Shown: in pieces, positions 12,101-27,100 of the stretch
Numbering within the stretch: position 1 is the first letter of the stretch
Layout of the letters: every line of letters starts with the position of its first letter
Source of the DNA: Ficedula albicollis
Taxonomy: Eukaryota; Chordata; Aves; Passeriformes; Muscicapidae
Direction: 5' to 3'
Assembly: GCF_000247815.1 (NCBI RefSeq)
Contig: NC_021681.1
Coordinates: forward strand, 16,893,192-16,957,191
DNA length: 64,000 nt
Program-made: the position numbers and the translations under genes
Notes under the pieces: generated by a model
Database searches by the model: none
The model's input: the letters and a program-made list of their open reading frames with translations, nothing else
What the model was told of the DNA's origin: nothing

Positions 12101-15100
12101 CATTAACAGGATGCATCTGCTGCTTGCAGTGGGAGAGAGGCCACACTACAGTGTTACAGTTGGGAGACTTTCCAAGGCCTCTCTAAAGCCCTGTTTTACC
12201 CTAAAGTTTTTCTCTTAGCTGCAGTTGAATGTTATTGCCACCTTCCATCATGGATATTTGACATGTGTGGTCCTGAATTGGGAGATAAGAAACCTGAGAG
12301 AATTGTCAGAGCAGAAGGTGAGGATTTAAGAATAGATCAGACCAGCAGGTCTGACAAGCTGAGGAAATGTTTATTTGAAGATTTAATAGATTCCTGAATT
12401 TCTACTGTTCTTTTGCATAGGGAACTAATGTGGATAATGGTAAATTTGAAAAGTATCCTCAAATCATAGAATAGCCCAGTTTGGAAGGGACTTTGAAAGG
12501 TTGTCTGATCCAACCTTTTGTGATTTCCTTTAAAAAGTTTACTTTAATGCTGTATTTTGTCTTCATGCCTACATCAATTTTCACTGGCTCAGGTCATGCA
12601 TATGTTGAAATGTCTCTCATCATGATGCAGTTTATTTCCTGGTTTCTTCTGTTCACTTATTGGTCACTATCTATGTAATCCTTTGTCTTAAATTTAATTT
12701 TAAATTGTCCTTGCCAGGAACTGTCTGTATGTGTGTATAGCACCATGAAAGTTAGTAATCATTCACATCAGGGAATTCTAAGTGTCATGGTAATAGAAAG
12801 AAGAATGTCCGACTTTTTAAATTGGTTAAAGAATAAAGAAAACTTTATTTTCTGCTCACAGTGAAGAGTGGCAAGTTTCTTATGTCGCCTGTGTAAGGCT
12901 GTATATGTCTGTTAAAGAGCAGCCTGCTAAATAAGGTGTTTATGTGCTTATTCATCTGTACAAGTACATCCTCTAAAGTAAGTACTGGCAGGTTTGCACA
13001 AGAAGATTGGAAGCAGAATAATTATTGTTGGTCTATTTCATTGTGTTGAACTGTGTACTTTTATTTTTAATTAAGACTGTTCTTTTTAGATACAAAGCTG
13101 TTCTAAGTATTTTAGTCTAATTAAGGAAAACATGGCATATTTTATACTAAACTACTCAAACCATAAATTAGCACCATTCTTTATTTTAGTAACAGCAACC
13201 TAGGTTTCCCTGCAGTTCCTTAGTTTATCCATATTTTATACTAAACTACTCAAACCATAAATCAGCACCATTCTTTATTTTAGTAACAGCATCCTAGGTT
13301 TCCCTGCAGTTCCTTAGTTTATCCCTGGAAACTTTTTTGGGGTGAAGAATTGATAACATTGCTGAAACACCTTAAATTATCGCTCTCAGTCTGTGTTATG
13401 TGCTGGTCAGAAACTTCAGACAAAGCAAGTGTGGAGAGTAGTGGCAGGTGCTTTTTCAGAAGCTGAAATCTTCTGATCCAGGCCATGTTCAGGTCACCTC
13501 TCTTGGCTGCCTCAGTGGAGTGAGCAGAACAGGTCATATCTTCCTGTAAATTTGTCAGTGTTTTGTGTGTAGCTGTTCTGACAATGACAATGTAGAACAA
13601 TGTGCAGACTAAGTGTATTTTCCAGGTGTTGAGAGGAGAACTTCCAAATATATCACAAGAGGGACACAGCAATTTCAGTTCTAAGACATACAAGTATGAG
13701 GATTGGGAGGACATGTTTTTTACTTTTCTTTTCAGAGCTGATAGTCTGTTAATTTTTAGCTAATTTCTATTGGTTGTTTTTTAGAACTGTGCATTTCTCT
13801 GTGATTTATTTCTGTTAACTTATTTTTTTTAATCTTCTTTATTTTAATGTGTGTCTGTTTACCTATAAAGGGATATTACTCTATGAGCCCTTGTGATGAC
13901 GGATATGTAAGTGTCTATCTTTATTTCCTTTCACATTGCCTGCTCAGTCTGTCACAGTCTGTATTTCTCTTTATTTCACAATGTGCAGCATTTTTCCCAC
14001 ATTTTAACTTGTCATGACATTAACTGTGTGGCCAGAAAATGTGCAGGGCTTGGAAATTCTGCATGGGGCATGGAATAGATGTTCTGGGTAGCCTTATGGC
14101 TTCATAATGTGCATAACATGGCATGTCAACATAAGAGCATCTTTGTCCACAAGTTTTACATGAAACACAGCTTCTTACAGCATGCAGAAAGCAATTGTTT
14201 CTTCCATGGGATCATCTGTATACAATATACTTTCTCTCTGAGATGTGCCAAAACCAGCTGACCCCACAACACCTTTGACAAATCAAAATTATTGCTCAAG
14301 ATAATCCAGGAAGTTGAGTTGTGCTCTTCAGAGGGGTGTTGCATTCTACATATTTAATTTTTTATGAAATTGTTTCACACAGTTAAAATGGTCCGCTTTC
14401 ATGAAAACACAAAATTATATTCTCTGTACTGCCTGTGACTGCTGTAACCCAGATGGAAGTTTGTATTCTGGCAATACTACAAGTACACCATAAGTATCTA
14501 ATTTTGCCCATAGTCAGTGCATTCTTTGTGAAGAAAGGAAATGAGTCTACTTCTAAGTAACTCAGTATGTAATCAATTCATAAAAGTGATAGACACCAAT
14601 TCTGAAAAATGCCAGTCAATTTAAAATTATACATATGTATATTTTTATCACTTTCTTTAGGTAAAACAAGATTTTGCCTTTCAAGAAAAGCTGCCTAAAT
14701 TTTAAACATATATATATGACCTGGAATTGAAGTAAACCCTTGTGGGCATTCAGCTTTCCCCTTAAAACAGCATTTCATTTTGAGAAATAGTCACAGAAGT
14801 CTTGAATACAAAGGACTATTCCTTACATACTTACTTTCATCTTGATGTAGAGAACACTACCCACATCCACCTGTGGTGAATGATCACCATAGTATCAGTC
14901 AACCTGTTCCCATTGGTGACATGAATGTTCATAATGGGCACTTTTTGCTTGATTTTAAGCATTTTGCTCCTTTATATGATTCTCTGTTTTGAGATTGAGA
15001 AAGGTTGATGGCAGGTGAGCAGTTACGAATCAAATTATTTTTGCTAAAGAAAATCTTCTTCGTTATACAGATTAGTATAAAGCATTAGTTAAATGTAACT

Positions 15101-18100
15101 TTATACAATGTAGAATGTAACAGCTTACTGTGCAGGTTGTAAAATTTTTGTAAAGCTGTCTGACTCTGATTCTGAGGTATTTCTTGAATACATGAGTAGC
15201 TCCCAGCTCCCCTCACTGTTTATGTATAGTATTTTATACTTCTTTTGGACATTTGTGTTGTCATTACTGTGTGACTTTTTAACGGACACATCAGATGTCT
15301 TAGAGAACCTGTTTTATATGGCAATTGGGAAGTTTTCATAACAGCATAACTCTAGTATAAGTAGGAAAAAAACATTAAAAACATTTGGAGATTTTCTTAT
15401 GAAATAATACTTTGTGTGGCCCCAGTAGACCTGCCAGGTTACACAAGCTCAGGGTCTAATCCCTTACAGGCTGCATGGAGCAGTCTTCTTGTTATTAGTG
15501 TGTAACAAATGAACTCAACATAGATTTGTGAGTTCTAATGATTTGTAGAAATCTGCTCAAATTTTGGTTTTACTCTTCACATATTCATCACATATCTTTG
15601 ATTATTAATTCTGAATCTGCATGGAATTTACACTGGATTCTGACAGCACGTTTTCAGAATGGAAACTGAGGACAGAATCTGGCTTTCAGCTTTGCCTTTA
15701 GCATATTATGAATATATACATCAAACAGCAAAGGGGATATGGCTTGAAATGGGGCTGCAGTATTTGATAAAATCAGTTGTGGTTTTGGCTTGCACATGAA
15801 GTGCATCTGCTTTCTTTTATAAATACTGATTTTTTTTTCCCCTTTGAACTTCTTTGGTTTATTCCATGCTGTTCATATTCATGGCTGTCTTTGTTCAAAA
15901 ATAAAGGGATGCCATCTGTGGCTAATGTGCATCGTGACAGAATTATTTGACTTAATGTGGCACCTGGTTTGGCTTTGGCAAGAACCAAAACAAACATAAG
16001 TTATAACTCATGATCCTACCAGAATGGGCTGTGCTTGGGCTGTTTTTTTCTTGTGTTTCTTTTTCTTTCCTTAAGACTGCATTAATCTTAAGACTGAGCT
16101 TCTGCTTATCTTTCAGTTGTGACAAATTATTCTCTCTCAAGATAGGTTTTGCATTAAATGCATTTTTTTTCAAGATGAAGTCTGTCAATGTTGGGACATA
16201 GGAACATGTTTTCCCCAGGTTCTTCACACTCTGTCTTTCATTGGCAATCTAAGGTATACTGTTACTCAAAAGGTTAAAACTATGGTTAACCTGTTCCAGG
16301 AAAGACTGGGGGAAGGGCTTGGGAGAAAATGCTGAGGAAATAAATCTTGTAATCAAAGAAAAATTAGTAGAAGAGGAGCTACTAAATCGTTTCTGTTTAT
16401 GGTGATTGTGCCATAAGCATTCAATTGTTTAACAGCAAAATGATAACTTTTAGCTCTAGCACTCTGCCATTCATTGGTAGATCTCAAAACCCAGCTTGTT
16501 CAAGAGATTGATGCCTGTATCTGCTTTTCAGATGAGAAAAATTGAGGCCCAGAGATGTGAAATGACGTGTTTGGAATCTGTCTGGAGTTGGTGGCTGAAT
16601 CAGGACTAGAAGTCCTGAGCCAATGCCTTACTCAGCATGCCACAGATAGAGATTAGCTTACTTATGACTGATTGCAATAATGGAGATGAAAAGGAAGAAA
16701 GGAAACCTCTGCCTGTAACATGGTTGCATTCTTTCTCCTTACCAGTGATTTTGACTGTAGTCAGATTGAGAAATGACAGTGCATTGAGGAACAAACTAGG
16801 CCCCCAAAACTTTCTCCATTCCTGTTTAGCCTTTATGATTGAACCTGATGTAATATGAACTTTATCCTTACTTCTTTCCCAGAAACACCAAAAGCCTGAA
16901 AGAACTTCCTTTCTCCTGTGCAGGTTCTAGACTGATAAACTGTGTCTGCTCAGCAAAGACCAGAAGTCTTTCCAGATAAGTGGTTCTGCCCTCAGATCCC
17001 CAGTGCAGGGCCTGCCTCACCCTCTGATGCCTTTTTGGTGTAGGAAGAGTACAGAAGGAAACCATACTAAATACTTGCTGTGCTCCATCTGCTGGCTTAA
17101 AAAGTAATTTGGGAATTAATAGGACCTTGCCCCATTTGACCTGAATGTTTTTTCAGTTGAAGTTTCTGTAGTTTGAAATTTTATAAAAGCTTGTAAAATC
17201 CTACACTTGCCAAAAAGTTTTATTTGTGTAGAAGAGTGATATGTGTATTTTAACCAGTTATCCTCTGGTTGGAGCACGTTTTTCTTTCTAAGACAGCAAA
17301 GAGGTGCATAAAAAAGACTTAGTTGAGAAGCAGAGAATCTTTATATATCTATATAGCCCCAGTACCCTGTTTCTTTTCACGCTGCTGTTCTCTGCTTGAC
17401 CTTCCATCTCCAAGGGCTCTATAATTTTTTTTTGTATTCAAGTGCAATGGTCACTTTCTTCCATTTCCTCTAATGGAGAAAGAAGAAAGGTGCTGACAGA
17501 GGCAATGAAGGTGATTTGTGATTTCATTGCAGATGCAGCTACAAGGTTGCAGGTTTTGACTGGTAAAACAGTTTTGTTTAAACAAAATTAACTCTATACT
17601 TATCGAAAATTCTAAGGAAAATGAACAAGGGCAAAATGAACAGTCTAGGGGCAGATATGATAATTAGAAAGACTTGTATTGTGTAAGATGAACTATGTGA
17701 GAACTACTGGTCCAGACAGGTTACTTTTGAGGTGTATAACCTGTTAATTGTCTATTGTGTACAAGTCATTCATTGACATAATATAAAACGTCTTCCAGTG
17801 TGCATATAAGCTTATTTCACATCTGAGAGAGCAGTTCCTTGTATTACAAGGATACCCACAAGGTTATATTTTCAAGAATATGTCAGTTGGTGTAATTCAA
17901 TATTCTCTATGGTATTTCATGCTTTTTGTCTCCTAAATCCAACAGTTTTAAATCTGACAATAGACATTGATTATATAGTTCCCATTGAAAGAGGCTCAGT
18001 TAGGAGAGAAGACCAGTTTTGCAGGCATAAGTGGTAATGAGAGATGTTTAGCAGAGAAATCAGCACAAAGAGATGACATTGAATATTCTGCAAATACAGC

Positions 18101-21100
18101 ATGTAGTTGATGTCAGAATGCATGACATGAAGCTCTCTTATGCCAGAATTGCTGCTTCTTTGCTTCGTCAGAATGCATGACACGAAGTTCTCTTATGCCA
18201 GAATTGCTGCTTCTTTGCTTACCTACAATTAAGTCTAGCAACAAATATTTACTGAGGCAAGCAACTTTCATGTGGAACTTTTTAATGTGTTGGTTCCTTG
18301 TTGCACAGTGGTGCCTGTACAGGCACTGTGTGACCCTGCATCAGAGAAGAAATATCTGGGATTTAATTGTAATATCCTAGGCAGAACCACTAAGAAATGG
18401 CATGCTGGCTTTATTCATACCAGAATACACTGTCCTGTCTTTACATATTAATAATTCTGTATTGGGATATATTTTGGTAGCAGCAGACACTTGATAACAT
18501 TAGTGTTGAAACAAAGAATTACAATAAATTTATGTGCAGGAATGCATGCTGGGTCTCCAATGAAATATAATTGCAATTTTAAAGGTATGAAAATTTATGA
18601 AGTCAATGAATGTGCTTAGCAAGTTCTTCCTCTTCCTCAGCGGGCTTCAGATAGTAGTTTCTATTCATTTTTTATAATTATTTTTTTAAGTGCTTCAAGC
18701 ATAGGTAATTTGTGGAGAATGTGGGTGAGGATAATATAGCCAGATCATAATAAAAGAGATTTTTACCTGTGAAACACTTTAAAGGAAAAGAAAGATAAAC
18801 ACTCAAGTGCTCTTTCTTTAGCTGTGTTTCTGGTTTACAGCACAGGTTTTTATAGGAAAAGAACTGCAGAACCTAATGAAAGAATTCACTTTGGACTTCT
18901 TTAGTAACATTATGTGAAATTTGGATTTATATGCTGTAATTTCCTTTTTTCTTTCTTTTTGTGATCCAGGCTTCCACACTGTTAAGAGCATCTTTAGCCT
19001 CTATGTAAGTATTTGTTGCTGAGCTTCATCCCTGTCTGTAGAGAAGAGGAGGGGTTTGTAAACTGAAGTACACACTGCCAGTTGTCTGCTAGTGGGACTC
19101 ACTCCTCCTCTGTGCTTCCTCTGATCTCAGTGAGCATTGGTGCAAATACTGTGTGATCTGTTTTCTTCTGCTGGGCAGCTTCAGTAACATTCTAATTTCA
19201 GCAGAATGTTGTTAATCCAGTAAATCTGCCATTCCACACCTGTGAGGTTGTTGCTGTATTTTTAGTGTTTCCACATAATTCAGTCTTGTTGTTGTGATTG
19301 GTTTGATTCTCACAAATCCAGGAAAAGGGGGAATCACTGATACGGATTTTTGAATGCCTTAAATTTAAATTTTTGGTGTCTGACTTAATAAATTTTGTCT
19401 TATAATATTGAATAGAGATGGTATATTCAAGGTGAAGTTTTACTAAATTTTTGAGACCCCTTTTTACAAGATAATGGGGCAATTATGCAGAGGACATAAA
19501 ATTTGTTTTGAAAAATGATAGGTTGGGAAGATAATAAAACATTTCAGTGGATTATATTTAAATATTAAGATTAAAACATTGACTGGAAGCAGTTTTCTTA
19601 AGGGAAACTTCTGTTGCTGTAGTGTTAAATTTCAAAATAGCAAGATAGTATTGATGCATAGAAAGTAGTCCTGTATTAAGTCTCATGTTAAGCCAGCATA
19701 CTCCAGCCTGTAAAAATCCATTCAGCCCATACCACCTTTGCCTTGGAGAAGACATTTCTGTGTGCATAAGAGCTCAGAGGTGGAGTTGGAGCTGCAGCTT
19801 TTTATTACATTTATTTATAACTGTGTCAAGAGCCATGAGCTGGTGCCCTTGTGGTCCAGTAGGGGAGGGGAAGAGAGGATGTTACTGTGCTGTTTTGTGC
19901 CAGTAAAAATCTCACATCATCAGCTGGCTGGTTTACTGTCTGCAAGTTATGATGGTAAGCAAGCTGCATAAATAATTAAGAAATAACCCCAAATGCAACA
20001 AGTCTGTTTTTCTAACACTATAATGGTAATAAAAGTGTGAAAATGTGGAAGTTCCTTTCCTGAAGCAGACTTCCTGTTTTGGCTCTTCTCATCAGTAACA
20101 TCAGCTGCACTGAACGAGGAGAGAGAGTTTTGATGAATACCTTTCCATTTGCATTTAGAAAGTTCCAGGATGTGCCATTGTTGCCCTCTTTGGATTATGA
20201 GAAGCTGAAGAAAGATTTGATTACAGGGAGTGATCGTCTCAAGGCCCTCTTACTGCAGGCTCTGCGCTGGGTAAGGACGGGGAGTTCTGGAGGCATCCAC
20301 AACTGAGATTCATTTTGCAAACAAGATGGTTGTTCTGGTGATGAGTTCAACATCACAGGCAACTTCCCTGTTGGTGAAGCTTGCTAAGGCTGTTGAGATG
20401 ATGAAGGTAGCCCAGGCAGGAGGTTTCTATTTGTAGTGTAGCCTTCTCACCTCTGGAGAGACATTCCTCACATGAGTAATTCCCAGATTTCAGAGATATT
20501 CAGTAGAAATAATTTCTGATGTGCTTTCAAATAAATTGTGGTTTTAGGCAGTTCCTTTTTCCATATATCCTTTTGGTTTACATTTATATAAATACTGCTG
20601 TATCCAAGACATGCCTGACTCAAATCACCAGTTTTCCTTTAGAATCAAGGTATTTTACAGGAACCTACCTTTTAGTTGAATTGGGTCAAGTAATGACATT
20701 CCAGAAAAATTACAGGTGACAACAGGAAGTTACATTTTCCTGCTGAAAAGGAAATTGATGTGTTCAAAGTGACAGTCATGAAAGATGGTAATAGTGGAAT
20801 TCTGATCAAGTTTCAGTGTCTGTTTTCACATAAAAAACAATCTGTTTGTTCTGACCAGAGATACTTCTAGCCCAGTGCTCTGTCTCAGATGTTTAAGAAA
20901 AGCACCACATCTGTAACTATTAGAGGGTTTTTTTAAACTTTATGGGAAGCAATTCTGTATCCTTCCTGTATGGACAATGATGACAGCTCCCAAGTAACAG
21001 TTTTGTAATGGATCACAGAGCTGAGGTCAGGTCAGTTCATTTCATCTCTTTCCCTTAGGTCACTGAGGTTTAATTACTGCTCCCCATGAAAGAGGTTTCT

Positions 21101-24100
21101 CAGCTACAGAGTATCAGCACCTTTAAAATCTCCAGGGGTCATCAGTTCATAGTTCTGGCTTTTTGTGGTTTTTTTCTTGTTTATTTATGTTGTTATTTAT
21201 TTTAGCGCTTGACAACATCATATCCTGGAGAACAGAGAGACACTATCATGCAAGCCTACATCAGTAATGACCTCCTAGATTGCCACAGCAACTGTCAGGT
21301 CAGCTGAAACTGAGTTGTCACTTGTCCAACTTCTGTGTGATACTGCTCATTTGTGTCAATGAAGTGATGATCATAAAATTTTATTGCTCAGTGGAAGGGG
21401 AGAAGAAAAAAAAAAGGTAGTAGTGCCAAAATCAGGTGATACATTTAGCTTCTGCATCGAGTCTCTAAATGTTGGTGGCAAAGCTTTGCATTACAAGAGC
21501 CCTTAGTGTAGACACAGTTCTTGTAGACAAATGGAAATTTATCACCTCTCTGTGCTTGAAGCCTGAGGCCCTTTACGTCTTTCTTATCAGATGCTGTGTC
21601 TCTTTTTGAGTGATTGTGTATTGTTAAATAATGCACTCAATTAATTTCACTGATCTAAGATAAGAATTTAATTAGGAGTTCAGTGGCTGTGGAATGGGTC
21701 ATTGTGCACCTGCAATAGCATGGTCAGTGTGTTTCTGAAAATTTGAGGTGGATTGGCACCTTTGTTTAGAAAGGGGACTTGCTGGTCTGTTGATTTTGAG
21801 AAGTTGTTTCAGTCCCTGATAACCAGTACTGTTGCTAAGAAAAGCACAACTTTCTTCATTGGTTGTAGTGATTTTTGTGCAATTGAGCTCCCCAGAGGTT
21901 TGAGGCACTGGGCCCACTTGGTTTATTGTGGCTTCACTGCCTTTGCAACAGTCACTTGTACCACTAGGAAACACAAAGGATTATTAAATCGACCATCAGT
22001 TTTTCTCTCTCTAAATTTCTGTGAGAGGGAAGTCATATGTAAAGCCTGAAATAAAACAGGTGGTGGTATTGGTAAGTTACTTGAGCTGCTTCCCACACTC
22101 TTTGTTGTCAAAGAAAAGCATTCCTATTCAAGTAATATTACTGTGCTTAAGTTCATCAACAAAACTAAGTTCTTTGGTTTCTGGGGATTTTTTTGTCACT
22201 GACTGAATATTAATTTTAGGTACCAGCTTTAACTGGACTGTATTGGCTCATTATAACTACCACTGTACACCACAGAGTTTAATGGTATTTTAACAGACTC
22301 AGCTGAGAAGCTGTTATTTGCCTATTTGTTAATTTCCATCTCTCCTTCAGCCCCCTGCCAATAAAAAATAAGATATCGTATGTCATTGACAAATCAATAT
22401 GCGTTCAAAGGGGTTTTTTTTCTATGTAAGTTTAATGAAGCTTTTAAAACATTATAGAAGACTAACTTCTGTGTTTTCCTTCTTTGTGGTTTATTAACAT
22501 TTGCTTTGTTTTTCAGAGAAGTGTCCTCCAATTATTATATTCTAAGAGTGAGGTAGTCAGACAGTATATGGCAAGGCTCATCAATGCTTTTGCTTCACTG
22601 ATAGAAGGTAAAAGATTCACTGCAAAAATAAGATAGCATTTTCATATAATGCTGTCTTATTGGTGCTTCACAAGTGCATGTCAGTGCATGTGGAAATTTA
22701 GAGCCTTATTTCCACCCTTTTTCTAGGGATTCACTCTCTTTTGCTACGTGCATTCAAAACAGCTTTTCAGTATCTGAAAAGTTATTATTTTGGCACTGAA
22801 TATTCAGTATTTCTGAATTGTTTTGATGATTTATGATCTGTGTGGGAGCTTACTCAGATACTGTCTTTAATATAGTCTTCAGTCTGTCCATGAGGGTTAA
22901 AGGGAAAAATCCCCATTAATTAGGGGTCCTGTGGGCAGACCTGCTACCAGGCTGTACAGTAGTAACTACTGTGGCTCCTGCATTTTCCTGGTCCTCACCT
23001 GAATAAATCTTTGTGCATCACTGGTAACAATCCAGATGCATGTATATCCAGCTTTGTATCTCTGCCTGTCCCAAAGAGGCTTTTGGTTTGTTGCTGTTTT
23101 TGGAGCTAAGTATTGCTAGGCACTGAAATCTCATTTGAAGTCAGTAGCAGGAGGGCACCTGACTTTCCCAAGCTCCTTGGACATTTCTGTTCTTTTTCTC
23201 AATTGTGTAAAACTGATATATCAGAAAGCATATACTCAAAGTGGATTTGGTGTGGTACTGATTTGACAAGTGTGAATCTCTAATACCCCAAGTGTCTGGA
23301 TTGAATGCAACTGGTCTGCTGCACAACTTTGTGCAGGTTTGTTTGGATCTTGGCACAAGATTGTGGCTTGTCAAGAGGAAACTGAGGTCAATCCTGCTTA
23401 CTTTTCCAAAGAGAGGGAAGTTTTCTGTCATAGCTGCTATCTCAGTATCTGTTCTTTCATCACTTTTTGCACCAGGTCGTGCCTACCTTTCTCAGAACCC
23501 AACATTGCTGCAAATGCTGGAGGACAGACTGAAAGCTGAAGACAAGGATTCTCTTACATGGGAGAATGTTCTGGGGGCTCTGCAGAAATTCAGCCTCAGG
23601 TGATGAAAGCACAGCGTGTGGTGGTGACAGCAGGAGAGGAAATGCAGGCTAGTTAGGCTCTGTTCAGGGAGGAAAGAAGAGCACTTGATTTTCCCATAAC
23701 AATCATCAGAACCCCTGATGGCTGATGAAAGCAATGTCACTTATTATGGAGGAGAACTCAGTTTTGCTGACTGAATTAACCTGACTTCCTACTAGCTGTC
23801 AAGGCTCAAGTAAATGTGCATGTCCTGCCACAGCCTTGTGTGCTTTGTATGTGTTCCTTAACTGAAGGAAGTGAAAATCTTAACGTAGAAAGCTCTGATG
23901 ATTCTACATGGAAAAAAGAGTTGTGTTACATTCCAAAGCATAAGGTTTTCATTATCCTTTCTGCAAACATTTTTCAGGGATTTCATCTTTATCCTGTTGA
24001 CCCTCTTTCCTGAAACTCTCTATACATGGGCTGTCTTGTTTCTTAGTTGTGCATTAGCAATCTGATTCAAATGCCCACCACAAGAGAAATACGCAAAAGC

Positions 24101-27100
24101 AATAAAAGGGCATGCTCTATTTATCAAATAAATATGATCTTAGGAACTCTGTTTTCACAGTAGTCAGGAGGAATACTGAAAATTGGGAAGTTTTTTCTAA
24201 AAAGTACCAATCTTACAGGAGGTTACTTCCAGACACTTGACATAAAGGAAACTTTTTAAATATGTGGTCAGATGCTCTTATGTTTAGCTTAGTCCATGCC
24301 ATAGACCTGCTGCAATATCCAGCACTAAGAAATGTATGAGCTTTCAGGACCAAAGCCAAGAAAGCACCTGCTTTGATCTTTGCAATTTAAATATAATGCC
24401 TCTTGGAAATAATGTTATTAAAAACTGTTCTTCAGTAAGACTTTTCTACCAGTATATGCTTCTTTTTTTGTATTGTGAAGTGTGGAATTCTATTGTAGAT
24501 GACAGTTAGCCACATGGCACTTTATTCAGCATAGTCTTTGAGGGCAACTATAAGTTGAGTTAAAAGAGCATGAGACTTAAGAATCTCTAGAGAAAAGTAC
24601 AAATAGAAACATTATTTGTCAAATCAACAGTACAAACATGCTACAGTGCTATGGTTACCTATGACAGAAGAAGTAATTAATTTGTTTTATGGTGTGTAGC
24701 TGGCTTTTTAAACCAATTTTAAAAGACAATTGAAAATGCCATTTTAGCTGGAGTAAGAAGCCTTAGAAAACAATGAAGAAACTTAATTCAGCAGTTCACA
24801 GGTTTAAAAAGAAGAAAATAAAACAAAAGGCAACCCCCCCAATCTATCTAACAACATTTTAGTCCTCTAACCATATGGGAATCTGCATCTTCAATTTCTT
24901 CAGGCTTTGTTGATTACTTAGTTTAGTGATTCTGCCAATATTAATGGTTTAGAGATTTTTATTTTTTTTGTGCTTGTACCAGCTATAAATGTATTTGAAA
25001 GCTATTTATGTTGTAATCTGACATTTGTGATTTGTGATCTGATTTTGTTTTTTAATCCTAGGCGTGCACTGCAGTCAGCAATGATCAAAGATGGGCTGAT
25101 TTTCTGGCTGGTTGATGTTCTAATAGACCCAGATTGCCTGTCTGATTACAACCTGGAGTATTGTGCTGCCTTGCTCATGAATCTTTGTCTGCGGAGTGCA
25201 GGTCTTACATTTTGAATTACAACATTATTCCAAGAAATAAGGAGGATTGTGAATCTTTTTTTTTTCCTGTTTTACCAAGACTCTTTCAAGAGACTACAAT
25301 CAGCAGCAGGGACCACAGCCAGAGATACTTGAGTGTTATAGCCAATGCTTTTGAGCACATCTTTTTTCCCAAGAATTCCAGTTATGGGAGGTTAGCTTCA
25401 CCAAATTTTAAAGAATTAAGCTAATAAATAAGCAGAGGCACCCTGTAAGATTTGATTATTTTTCATATTCGTGTGTGAAGGCTGCCATTGCTACATTGCA
25501 GGCCCACTTTTCAAAGGACACTTTTTGTCCATGTGTGAAGGCTGCCATTGCTACATTCCAGGCCCACTTTTCAAAGGACACTTTTTGTCCATTTGCAGAC
25601 ACTGTATAAGAGATTTCTTTCTAAACAGAAAGAACTGGGTTGAGGAGTAATGGTGAGGAGCTTAAGGTTTCATCTTCCTTGCTTTCACTTCTACAATGCA
25701 GAAAACCCCCCAAAAAATAAGATCCTGTCTGTGTCCAAGAGACTTAAAAAGAGGTTAAATTAAATGCCCTTTTAAAAAGGAAAGTAAGGTAAGGGTGAAA
25801 AATTGTCGGCTTCTTGTAAGCAAAAAAATGCCTTTGTTAAATTTTAAAATGCCCTTATCCCCTTTGTACTGCATCCTGTCCAAGACTACAACTGCATCAA
25901 TCCAGAGTAACTTCACTGATTTCAACTCAGTTATGCTGAGCAGCATTTGTCAGGAGCAGTATTTCTCTGTGCAAACTATAATTAATAATTAGTAATAATA
26001 ATTAGTGATTCTAAAAAGTAAGAAATAAACTTGCCCTGATCTGTTCTATTTTTCAAGTATATTTATGTGTTCTGCCTTTGCAGGGAAGAAAATATGTGCA
26101 AGTATCCCAAACCACATGCTCAGAGTTCTTTCTGGTCTTCTTGACCATGAGAATCCTAAGGTATTTGTACAACAAACTTTGGGTTAGTGAAAAGGTGGAA
26201 ATAAAAATTTAAAAAATAAGAAAGGAAAAATTGTAAAAAGTAAATTGGTTTTGTTTCCTTTATTAGACCCTCAAGTAATTAAGTTGCATGAATTTTTGCT
26301 AAAATTCACTAATGCGTAAATTTCATTTTCTTGAGCAGAGGTTTTTCTAGACAGAAGCATATCTTGCTTTAACAAATGTTGGCAGCTAAGAATGGAAGCT
26401 TTTGGATGCTGTTACCATGCAGTCCATGTGCCCTGATTGCAGTTTCTGATGCTGCTTAAATGTCATGCACCAAATCACCTCAAGCTTAACTCAGTCATGA
26501 GATGAACAATGTGTGATACAAACACATTATGCAAAACATCAGGTGCAGGGGAATACATTTGCTGTGGTTTTAAGGAATTCTATAAGAAAGTAGTAGACTT
26601 GTGGCATTCAAGCCCTAATATCTTTACATCTTCCACATCATTTGACCTGTCACTTTAACCTTTTGTGGTTCCTTTCTTTTCTGTCTCAGGGCACACTTGC
26701 ATCTTAGATGTTAAATTGAACTACCTCAGAGGAAAATGCTAAAAATTATTAGTTATTTCTACCTGATCCTTGTCAGCACATCACTCTGGTAACTGCTATC
26801 TGATATATAAAGCATTGCTTCAGCTGTCTCTGCAGAGGGCATTTCTTTAGCCATGGAGTAAAATTTAAGGCAGAAAGAAATGCAGACAAATATTGTACAA
26901 AGCTGAATTCATAGAGGCAGAATTTTTAACAGGATATTCTAGAATAATTCCATTAGAATTATGCAAGGTGTTTGGAGACTTCTAATAAAAATTAAATATA
27001 AATTCTGTGTCTTGTTTTTATATGCAATGACTTTATCATCAAGGGGTTCTGTTTATGACTTCAACTGAAAATAGAGAACACTTCAACAAAGTGTTTCATC

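Larger units (their letters stand above)
8046..13870 (+). other. ARMC9 intron 4 of window
   Basis: 5.8 kb. It holds duplications at 8804-8921 and 13136-13323 and a short CR1 3' fragment at 12463-12516. The longest open frames (9194-9592 +, 13319-13714 -) have no recognisable family features and appear to be chance. Confidence 0.8.
13907..18969 (+). other. ARMC9 intron 5 of window
   Basis: 5.1 kb. It contains a MIR-like ancient SINE (16526-16644) and a 55-bp duplication (18113-18222). Otherwise it is AT-rich with nothing recognised. Confidence 0.8.
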
